Origin: Siphonodentalium dalli | Taxonomy: Eukaryota > Mollusca > Scaphopoda > Gadilida > Siphonodentaliidae | Assembly: GCA_032622095.1 (NCBI GenBank) | Contig: CP136069.1 | Coordinates: 162,429,043 to 162,493,042 of the forward strand | DNA: 64,000 nt | Direction of reading: 5' to 3' | Part shown: positions 24,801 through 36,800 of the stretch, piece after piece | How positions within the stretch are numbered: position 1 is the first letter of the stretch | Layout of the letters: every line of letters starts with the position of its first letter | Position numbers and translations under genes: made by a program | Notes under the pieces: generated by a model | The model's database searches: none | Seen by the model: the letters and a program-made list of their open reading frames with translations, nothing else | What the model was told of the DNA's origin: nothing

Positions 24801-27800
24801 GGGCTCCGAAATGCTGGCGGTGTTTTCTCGCAGCTTATGGCCCAAGTGTTATGTGGAATGGGTGATTATGCAATTGCGTATTTAGACGGTATTTTGATAC
24901 ACAGTGAGAACCTAGAATTACATTTGGAACATATACAAAAAGTGTTTGAAACAGTAAACGCAATATTTAGGTTTCATGATACCAATGGTGTCCGACATGA
25001 CAAGGTCAACGCCATTCGATATCTTGCACCCAAACTTCAGTCAAGGAGGTGCGTTCCTTCATTTGCATGAGTAACTACTATCGTAGATTTGTCCCCTCCT
25101 TTTCACAGATTGCCGAACCTCTGGTACAACATACAAAACATATGCTAAATTCAAATGGGACCACGCTTGCCAAAGTTCAAACTAAAGGAAGAACTGACAG
25201 CAGTAACCCTCCTCGCCTATCCAAATACAGCAATGCCCTATACGTTGTATACCGATGCAAGTGACTTCTGCATGGGCGCCTGCCTGACCCAGTTAGGTGA
25301 AGATGCTATCGGAGAACCGATCTATTATCTCTCACACAAACTGGCGATACTCATACCCGATGACCAACTGTTGAAACAGAGGCATATGCAATTCTCTTTG
25401 CATTGCAAAGGCTGGACCATTACCTCCATAATGCCACTTTTACAATAAAAACAGACCATAAACCATTAAAACATATCCTGGAATCCCCCATGCAGAACAA
25501 GAAAATCCAACAGTGGGCTTTGGGCATTGCTGGATATAACTGCAACATTCAATACATAGCAGGCACAGATAATCACTGCAAAGACATGCTCAGTCGAACA
25601 CCCCCTAATGCATATACAGAACAGGAAAAGGCAGAAGTAGATCGCCGAAACACAGGCAGAGGTGGCCGCTTTAAATTCATCTAACTTTCAACCCAAAGAT
25701 GTTGCCAGATGCGAGGTAACTCACAAGGAGCTGCCGAGTAAAAATCAAATTAGCAAGGCCTACCAGCCTACTGATCTCCTGTTCAATAAGCCCAACTTCA
25801 ATATGCTTGAGGAACAACAGAGAGACCCGGAAATTGCGTCAGTTCTGGATGCCCTCAACAAAGGAGAGGACACCCGGAATGACAAACACTTGATGATTGT
25901 TGGGGTACTGTACTACCTCTCAAGTGCTCATGCAGAACCGACCCCACGCCTTTGGTACCCACACATCTCCAAACCAACGTAATCCAACAATACCATGAGA
26001 ACAATGGCCATTTTGGAATAGACAAGACACATGATGCAATTAAATCCAAATATTATTGGCCCAGACTGTACAAGGAACTCAACTGCTACGTTAGCAAATG
26101 CGTGACTTGCCAAGTCAGGTCTCTGCAGAAACAGTCCCCTAAAATGCAAACAACAGATACAGCCACTTAGCCTTTCGCTAAGATTGGTTTAGATCTATCG
26201 GGCCCCTACACCTCTTTATCGGGTAATCGTTATATTATCAGCTTCGTAGATTTATACAGTGGATGGGCGGTGGTATTTCCGGTCAAGAACAAATCAGCAG
26301 AGAACATTGTTCATCTCTTGTTCGATGAAATCTTTCTGCGACATAGTTGCCCCCTATAGTAGTCATTGACAATGGCAGTGAGACCTTCAATTACAAGGTC
26401 AGGGACACATTGAAGGCTTTAAACATTCATCACGTGACTACTTCATAATATCATCCCAGAGCAACGCTAGGGTGGAGAGATTCCACAGCGCCCTTCATGA
26501 CCTACTGACAAAGAAAACCAGCGGACCAGCTGAATACATGGGACGTCCATTTAAATCAAACACTAGCTGCAATCCGGTTTAACAAAAATGAATCTGCAAA
26601 ATTTTCCCCATTTTACTTATTATACAACCGGGACGTCGTGTTCCCAATATATAATCTCCTGAAACCAAGGCGCAAATGGGCTGTGGAAGACTATCATCAA
26701 ATAGCATTACAACAACATAAATCATTTATGCTGGTACACAAACACATGAAGCAGGCTAAACGCCAACAAGCAGCGAAATTTGACCAAAATGCCAAGGACA
26801 TCAAATTCGAAATTGGTGAGGCCGTCTATGTTAAGAATCACTTACGAAAGAGCAAACTGGAAAGTAAATGGAAACCCTACTTCCGCATAACCAAACAAAT
26901 AACGCCCGTTACTTTCGAGTTAAGGAATCAACTAACTTGGAAGGTCACACAATTCCATATACATATGCGCAAGGCCTACCTTGAATGGGAAATCCCCAAG
27001 ACTGATACCAACAAACGTGCACAAACGTGTGTTATACCCCCGGAAGATGAAGATAGCGACGTCCCTGCCCCTATGTGGGTGGATCTTCTGGCGAATTCGG
27101 AGACAATGTTCAGACTCCGATGATGAAGATATCCCTTTAAGCGAGCTTAAGTTGCGCTTACAGCGTCGAAAAGCGCGACTTATGCACTTCGGATCATTAC
27201 AAAAACATGACTCGTCCACGGAAAAGGAATCCGGGCCGATTGCGGAAGCACCAAGCTTGTATTTCCGAACAACGTATCCCTGATGTACCAACGACGAAGC
27301 GCAGCCGACGACAACAGACGACAGGCCGATATACACAACTAGATATCAACCACTCAACCTATGAAGACACGAGCAGCCCCCGATTCACGCGGACGACAGG
27401 AAGACTCACTCAACTTATGAAGCCACGAGAAGACCCCGATCCACGCAGACGACAGGAAGACGAACCCAACTAGCAGAAGCCATACCGACGACCAATTGAA
27501 CTGTTTGTAAATAAATTATCAAATCATTTTAATGTCTGAACGTTATATATCCCCCGTCTTGGCACACATGACATGACATAGACTAACAATTCCTGAGAAC
27601 ACTGCTCGTCAATAAGTATCAAGTAAAGAAAGGATTACTGGGAAAGTCCATTTTGGTCTAAATCAATCATTCAATCAAATGGTGAAACATCTTACCGATG
27701 CACGGTATTGTGGAAAGTGTCCAGGTTCCAGAGCTGCGGCATATCAGCGTGGACGATTGACTCGCCAAGAACCCGGCATCACAGCTGGCAAAGCAGGAAC

Positions 27801-30800
27801 TCTCGTACCGGAATCCATCGATGCAGTTAGCTTCGCTGTAACTTCCATTCGGAGACAGACTAATGGGCGATGGACACGAAATCTCTGCAAAATTAATAAA
27901 ATTGCGATCATACCCTAGTGTTTCAATCAAAGTTAGAGAAACTAAATCGGTATTAAACATTTCATCGTAAAAAAAAAATCTACTCTCCAGAGGGATCGTG
28001 CGTCAATGGTGGGACTGTAGAAAGACTGACCTTAATTCATAGCATGTTTAGTTACATTAAGGACGCTCTTTAAAATAACTGTTCATATTTATTCTTATTG
28101 AATAGGTCAGGGCTGTAAACCCCAGGTTACGTCATAATTAGCTCGAAAATGGCGGCAAGATCTCTCACATCAAAGCGAGTATTCATCGTTTTCGTCACCT
28201 ATATAAATAACTCAACTAAAAAAGATAGCAAAAGAGAGATGTATAAATTGTTTCTAGCTAAATGTGAATCCTGTCGCCATATAAATATGACTCTTGAGAA
28301 ACTTTCGGGGTTCAAATGACTACGCCACTATTTTTCGAAGTTGTGAAATGAATGTGAACGCCACAATCTCCTGATAACAACAAACCTGTTCGATGTCTGT
28401 TCTTGGAAACAAGTGCATCACCGGGACGTGGCAAAATACGCCCGTGGTAATTCCAACAAAGGGCCATAACTCTGGTGAACATCGGCGGGCATACCCCAAA
28501 TGCGAACTTGATTCTATTTTGGGCTAGTAAACTGACATACCAAATTTCATTCCATTCAGTTCAGATTTACTAAAGTTATCATCCGGAATCGAAAATATTT
28601 AGTGCAAATTCCAACAAAATGGGCAATAACTCTGGTAAAAATTGGCGGGGTGAACCCAAATTCGAACTCGACGTGTATTTGGGCTAGTAAACTTTCATTC
28701 CATTCAATTCAGACTTATTGAAGTTGTCATCTGGAAACGAACAAACGAACGGACAGATGGACAGACCAATAACATAATACGTTCCGTTCTTTAAAAACGG
28801 GCGTATAAAAACTAATGTTGAAATTGCCAGGTGAGTGAACTTCCAGTTATTTTCGAGCAAATTATGACTTGGTTCCTATCACTGTGTGTGGATGTATCAA
28901 TATTGGGTCTTCGTGGTGCCTATGTGCTAGGAATGTTGTTACATAATTTGTATTTTTTTTGTATATTTACCTGGTGAGTGATCATTTTGCTTGATGATAT
29001 TCACGCTTACTTTCAGTGTTAAGTTGCAACATATTTGTTGTCAAATAATTATGTACTGGAATTTTGATTTGGGCAATGTTGGAAATTCATCCATAATCAC
29101 ACAATATTTCATTTCACAATTAAAGACCAAAATATGTTCTTGGGTGTATTATTGCATATAGATGGGCACTCTAAAACTAATTAATTTATTTCGATAGATG
29201 CCTTGTCTCTTAGCATCCGTAAGCTCCTCCCACTAATTAATAGTTGTGGAAACTTACATTGATCGGATTGTTGCTTGTGTTAACTAAACTTACTCTCACA
29301 CGACGGTATCGTAGCATTGTATGACCCGTTTTGCAGACAACTGATTGTATCCTGTCCATCGACCATGTAGCCTGCGTCACACGTGAACTGACAACTTGTT
29401 CCAAAAATTATGTCGGTATTCTCGCATGAATGGCGACCATCTGGGATTGAGATTGAGGACCGGCATGTCACCACTGAAAAGAGAAGCAGATTTAATGGAC
29501 CTTTCCACAGCTGTCAATCAAATAATTATTAGCAGATATTTTCAACCAATCAGCGACTGAGCCGGTCAATGGCTGCATTGAAAATTCTGCTGCCATCTTT
29601 CTTCGCCCTAATTTTGATATCCGTTCATACATTCAGTGTTAATTTGGCTTCATTCAAACAACTTTTTTGTTATCAAATCATATATAATATACTGAGATTT
29701 ATAGTTGCGCCATGATGTTATAAATTTATCTGTGATTATAACAACGTTTTTTGTTTAGCATGACACTTTGTCATAATTTTCACATTTAATGGCAAAACGA
29801 ATGTGTGTTCTCTTGTCTATATATTAAAGGTACTAAATTACTATTTCTTTGGCTTCGGGGGAAAAAATATTTTATTCGAGTCGAGGAACCTACCCATCAC
29901 AGCTCAGAGTGCATGATCAGATACCGATTTCTGAAGTTTGTCATTTCAATTCTTTGTGGACCAGAAACACGTGGTCAAACGGACGGTCTTGTAGATAAAG
30001 ATGGATAACTCTAAAATCAAGTGGTAATAATAACGGGAGCTATCGAATTTGAATGTTTTAGACCAATAATATTGACACGGGCTGCCATCTTTTATTTTGT
30101 ATCATTAATTACTTTGGCGCCCGCTACAACCAAAAACATTAATTAGATTGGTCCTAAATTTAATATGCATATTCGTGTTATTTAATTTATATGCGATTTA
30201 TCAAATACTGATAAAAACTAGGAACTACTTGTTTATAGTGCGCAAGAATAATACGCTGGACTGTTGTTTTAATTTTGCACATGATTGCATGTGACGTCAA
30301 GTCAGTTCATTCATGATTTCGAACAGTCAAGGACATCACGGGAAATCGACCTTATATCAATATTACATGTTCAAAATTGTATTGCTTAATTACCTATACC
30401 ACGGGGGGTCGCACAAAAGTTTTATCATACAGTGCCGGGGTGGGTGGGTCCGAAGAGGCCCGAAAACAATGAGTTTGTGCAAAAATAATTCTATTCACAT
30501 GTTTTCCCTTGTTTTAAGTTGTTTTCAAATATATTCATTAATAATTGTGTTCTAATGAAGGTTATGGCCTTTACAGACACTTAGGAACAGGGTAGGTATA
30601 AGATATAAGTAATACAGGGGAGAACTTCCAAAAACATACCTATACCGGGCGGGGTGGGTGTATTTCAGAGGCCTGAAAAAAATTGTTTGTGCAAATGTTT
30701 TTCAACCCACATTATGGACATTGTTTTAAGTTGTTTTCACTAATAAATGTGTTCTAACATAGATTATGCCCTTAACCAACACTTAAGAACATATGTAGGT

Positions 30801-33800
30801 ATAAGATAAAGCACTCTCTGGTGCCAAATAAAAGTGATGACTAAATAGGAGTGCTGGTTTGCATTTAACCTCAAATTAATATTGAATAGTGCCTGATAGT
30901 GCTGGCATTTTCACTCTGGCATGTTTAGTGACCAAATAATACTAGTGCTTCAGAGTGCTGGCTAACAAAATACCACAAATTAAAAAATAAACATGCCAGC
31001 CTGTTTATTTGGCTCCAAAGAGTGATACTTATATACTATATAACTGTCATTGCAGGTATGGCTATAAGGTGTTCTGATACGATGGTTGGTGGCACCTTTT
31101 TGGGAACAACAGTGAAGAAGTCATTAATTAGTAACTGGACTATTTAAGTAAAAATTAAACGGCTATGTACCGGAACAGCACCTATTCGTGTCACGATCAT
31201 TTGCACCCTAGACGCGTGAATATATAGTTCCAATATGGCAATACTAGCATATATTAGCATATATTATCATAACATTAACAAAAAGGAAGTGGAAACTAGT
31301 ATCTAGTGCTCTTCACAACATTAAATACAAATAGGTCAAAGCTTGTTATGAGTACAACATCGAGCAGTGCGTAAAACTACAACACGTGAACGATGTTATA
31401 ACATGTTAATTGCTTTGTTGTCAATAGACTTAATTTATGTTGGTGAACACTTCGTGGTATGCCTACATGCAAACGATGCACTGATGAATATCGTTAACTA
31501 ATCATAAAGGCCAATTGTACACATGAACTGTGAACTAATCACACCAAAACTTGTTATACATGCATGTGTATATGGCGACTGTACGTGAGCTTGAATGGAA
31601 TTCAGTTTAGCTTTTCTAAATTCCGGATTATAAACAGAATATGTTTTAGAAATGCACGGAATTCCATAAAAGGTAATCTTCAGAAAAGCTAAAATTGTGT
31701 GAATAGCCGAGCATTATATATAACTCGATCATAGCATTACAGCTTTTCTAAAATGGCACACCTTTATAACAAGGCATTCATTGATAGCACACGCAGGGTT
31801 AAACATGGGATGTTAGAAAAGCCAATGTGTGTAAAATAACACTCTTTTAACTATCCACTTTTTAAATTCAGTTTAGCTTTTCTAAATTCCGGATTATAAA
31901 CAGAATATATTTTTAGGAATGCACGGAATTCCATAAAAGGTAATCTTCAGAAAAGCTGAAATTGTTTGAATAGCCGAGCATTACATATAACTCGATCATA
32001 GCATTACAGCTTTTCTAAAAAGGCACGCCTTTATAACAAGGTATTTCATTGATAGCACACGCAGGGTTAAACAGGGGATTTTAGAAAAGCCAATGTGTGT
32101 AAAATAACACTCTTTTAACTATCCACTTTTTAAATTCAGTTTAGCTTTTCTAAATTCCGGATTATAAACAGAATATGTTTTTAGGAATGCACGGAATTCC
32201 ATAAAAGGTAATCTTCAGAAAAGCTAAAATTGTGCGAATAGGCGAGCATTATATATAACTCGATCATAGCATTACAGCTTTTCTAAAAAGGCACGCCTTT
32301 ATAACAAGGCATTCATTGATAGCACACGCAGGGTTAACCAGGGGATGTTAGAAAAGCCAATGTGTGTAAAATAACACTCTTTTAACTATCCACTTTTTAA
32401 ATTCAATTTAGCTTTTCTAAATTCCGGATTATAAACATAATATGTTTTTAGGAATGCACGGAATTCCATAAAAGGTAATCTTCAGAAAAGCTAAAATTGT
32501 GTGAATAGCCGAGCATTATATATAACTCGATCATAGCATTACAGCTTTTCTAAAAAGGCACGCCTTTATAACAAGGCATTCATTGATAGCACACGCAGGG
32601 TTAAACAGGGGATGTTAGAAAAGCCAATGTGCGTAAAATAACACTCTTTTAACTATCCACTTTTTAAATTCAATTTAGCTTTTATAAATTCCGGATTATA
32701 AACATAATATGTTTTTAGGAATGCACGGAATTCCATAAAAGGTAATCTTCAGAAAAGCTAAAATTGTGTGAATAGCCGAGCATTATATATAACTCGATCA
32801 TAGCATTACAGCTTTTCTAAAAAGGCACGCCTTTATAACAAGGCATTCATTGATAGCACACGCAGGGTTAACCAGGGGATGTTAGAAAAGACAATGTGTG
32901 TAAAATAACACTATTTTAACTATCCACTTTTTAAATTCAATTTAGCTTTTCTAAATTCCGGATTATAAACATAATATGTTTTTAGGAATGCACGGAATTC
33001 CATAAAAGGTAATCTTCAGAAAAGCTAAAATTGTGTGAATAGCGGAGCATTATATATAACTCGATCATAGCATTACAGCTTTTCTAAAAATGCACGCCTT
33101 TATAACAAGGCATTCATTGATAGCACACGCATGTTTATAAAAAATAGGATGCGAGCTTCTTCACCTAGTTATTAAATATCTCTATATATTTTCCTTATAC
33201 ACATGAAACCAAGCATTAATTCATAATACACGAACTGTCAACTAGGGTGGGGGGGTAACATTATAGGAATTCTCGCTCATCACCTAATTATGTGATATGT
33301 TTGTCTTTACGTATAACCCCCTAAAATATCCAAGCCCCTGTTACGATATCTCACCCCAAAAAAACCCTTTACTCGGCAGGATTTAGGGTTGTTTTTTATT
33401 AATTATTTATATATATATATACTACCGGATCAGAACCTATTTTTTGGTTAAAAGTATGGCAATTAGGTGCTGTTACATCATTTCGATTGATTTAGGATAT
33501 ACATACAGCATATACATTGGCAATATTGTTATCCCGTCGCTATATATATACTACCGGAACACATATTTTCTGGTTAAAAGTATGGCAAATAGGTGCGGTT
33601 ACATCATTTAGATTTATTTAAGATATACATAGGGTGGGGGTAGCAGAATAGGAATTCTCGCTCATCACCTAATTATGTGATATGTTTGTCTTTACGTATA
33701 ACCCCCTAAAATATCCAAGCCCCTGTTACGATATCTCACCCCAAAAAAAACCCTTTACTCGGCAGGATTTAGGGTTGTTTTTTATTAATTATTTATATAT

Positions 33801-36800
33801 ATATACTACCGGATCAGAACCTATTTTTTGGTTAAAAGTATGGCAAATAGGTGATGTTACATCATTTAGATTGATTTAAGATATACATACAGCATATACA
33901 TTGACAATATTTATATCCCGTCGCTCTATATATACTACCGGAACAGCACCTATTTTCTGGTTAAAAGTATGGGAAATAGGTGCTGTTCCGGTAGTATATA
34001 TAGAGCGAACGGATAGATATACTGTCTATATATGCTGCAAATGACTTTTAATTCAAGATAAATGATGTAAATAATAGCAATAAACTCACTATATCGACGT
34101 CCTTGGCTATATATATACTACCGGAACAGCACCTATTTTCTGGTTAAAAGTATGGGAAATAGGTGCTGTTCCGGTAGTATATATAGAGCGAAAGGATGGA
34201 TATACTGTCTATATATGCTGCAAATGACTTTTAATTCAAGATAAATGATGTAAATAATAGCAATAAACTCACTATATCGACGTCCTTCGCTATATATATA
34301 TACTACCGGAACAGCACCTATTTTCTGGTTAAAAGAATGGGAAATAGGTGCTGTTCCGGTAGTATATATATAGCGAAAGGATAGATATACTGTATATATA
34401 TGACTTTTAATTCAATATAAATTATGTTAATAATAGCAATAAAGTCACTATTTCGACGTCCTTCGCTATATATATACTATGCATGGCGTATCACGTGACA
34501 AAACAAACTTGACCCAGAAAGAACATTGCAGCATCAAAATGTTATTACAATCTTCATCATGCTTACTAGTTACTACACATGTAATCGAGATGACGATGTA
34601 TATGAATATAAACACAATGGCATGTGATATATGGTAATTGATTTCAATATTATGTATTCCCATTTGTATTCATGTGGACAGCATCAATCCAATCGGTAAA
34701 CGTGTTGTTTAGGTCACGTGGTACCAACATTTTAGCAGAACATCATGTTTTCCACCGAAATATAAACTTCCAGAACGCATCCTAATTCCCATACTTTTAA
34801 CCGTAAAATAGGATGTGTTCCGGTAGTATATATATACGACAGCAAACTGTTTTTCTGCTAAAATAACACCACCTGTTGGTGTCACGTGACCTACAAAACA
34901 CACTTTTACCGATTCAAAATGTGTTGTGCGCATGAATACACACGAAAGGTCATAGGTGCTGTTCCGGTAGTATGCCAATTAAACACAATGTTGGCTTATT
35001 GGCACTATAAATATTACCTCACAATATATGTGCATACTGTAGAATAAAAAACTTTTTATTTCAAAATGTATTTTTCAATGTCGAAAACAACATCATAACC
35101 GTTGATAGTTTTTCAATTGTTTGAACACTTGGAATCTGCCAGAAACGGACCAATTTAAAACTTACCTTTGATTCTGTTTGATTTGGTCTTGAATAGATTT
35201 AAAATGATTTGTTTTCTTATTTTAGGGGTTGGGTCCAAAAAAATCAGGCGGAAAAAAATAAAAACATTTCACAAAAAGGGTGGATGGGTAGCAAAGGGGC
35301 TGTAAACAAATTTTGGGACCCTGTATGTGTAAATTTTCACACGACCCCCCGTATACCATATAATATATAGTACATCAAAATAAGCAACACAGTTTAAACA
35401 AGTCATATTGATATAAGATTGAAGTTTCATCTTATGGTAAGCTAAGTACCTTCAACCTCTATGGAGAAGATACAGGGAGATGCTTTGTTGCCGCTTCCGT
35501 CAGTGGCGTCATACTGTACACCGTAGGTTCCGTCAGCCACCAAAGTGTTCTTCAGAGGACCGTATACCTGAGTGACCTCAACATACCCGGAATTGTCACT
35601 GGCAGTCAAATCAACCCATGTGACCTCGGCGCGGTTTTGTCCAGACGGCGCAGTGATCGTTATTGTAACCGAATAGCAGTTGTCAAAGACAGGCGGAGTT
35701 GTATCTGGAATTTAGATTACAGAATAATACAATTTTGTAAATCTCAAAAATCTGGACGCAATGGTATATACGAAGAAATATAAATAGTATCTTATTATGA
35801 AAACAAATTCATGACTAGTCACTAAGTAAATGAATCATGGTATAATGTACAATCGACCTCAATATGTATCAAATTTTTGTAAATAAATGTCAAACCCACA
35901 CAAAAGTCTTGCAAATATTACATAAATAACTCAATCGGACGTTAATCACTATAATACTGTCAAATACTAGAAAGTATAAGTATTTTTTTTTTATCTTGTA
36001 AATTTGAATGATACACCGGGAGACAGATCAGCCTTAGCAGCAATCACTCGTGCTCCAGTTTTATAATTTATCCACCGCTGACTACCTCTGGTACCTATAG
36101 TCTGGTCGTTGAAGCATTGGCCCTAGAACAAATTGTTTACAAGCTGTTTTTGGTGTCATATTGTCGGGCAGAATGTAGGGAACAACATATCCAAAATCCG
36201 CTAACATCCGCTTTGGGGAAAATTCTCTATTGAAGATGGCGTCCATAATGTCTGTTGTTATCGGAAAATACTGAATTCTGCGGCAGGTGCTCCAATTAAT
36301 GCCAAATTCTTAATAAATTGAAATATACACAAACATTGCTTAGTCGTAAACCATATATGTAGAATATTTTTCCCAAAATGGACAAAATCGAATGAAATTT
36401 ACATTTAGTGCAAAATTGAATAGCTAGTCCTATACGAGTGAACAAACGCTCGAATATTGCGAGGAAGAATGACTACAAGTATAAGAGAAACTTTTGTTAG
36501 AGATGTACGATTTCTTTCTGATGTATCTCACGAGAGAGCAAGCGAAATCAGGGTATTGTGGAACGGTTAAATCTGGACTTTTCGGCGCCCAGAAACGGAA
36601 AAATGACGGTTTTATCTGTACCGCTAATCTTGAATCGTGTGATATATGTGTAATTAAACAGCTAAACGGGATATAGTAGGGATGTATTGACTATGCGGCC
36701 TTTCTCTAGAAGCAGAAATATATGTATTCAGAGCAGTCTCACGAATGAGTCCAATCACCAATTATTTTTATATCTACGGTATAAAACCTTAAACAAATAA

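Larger units (their letters stand above)
21925..27566 (+). mobile_element. Gypsy-1, inactive LTR retrotransposon
   Basis: It lies antisense to the host gene in the intron before HYR3. The order is LTR, gag, zinc knuckles, protease, RT, RNase H, integrase, LTR, which is the Ty3/Gypsy gene order. A tggtgcattggtgagc tract at 22245-22260 could be the primer binding site. The element is full of stops and frameshifts, and its RT active site is altered. The LTR copies differ by substitutions and a small insertion, so the insertion is old. Confidence 0.9.
30397..35355. repeat. Composite repeat block with G-rich inverted ends
   Basis: The left edge acggggggtcgcacaaaag (from about 30402) resembles the reverse complement of the right edge, acggggggtcgtgtgaaaa (ends near 35355). 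A second G-rich copy lies near 30645-30700. Inside are a MITE candidate, the 267-bp satellite, a 387-bp duplication and a hairpin array. It may be one large non-autonomous element or a repeat hotspot in the intron between HYR2 and CCP-A2. Confidence 0.45.

Noticed and set aside
31600-33131. CRISPR-like array
   Set aside because: The whole 267-bp unit repeats, with no short repeats separated by unique spacers, and the genome is eukaryotic.
33682-33879. 65-codon ORF
   Set aside because: It lies entirely within the 387-bp duplicated repeat.
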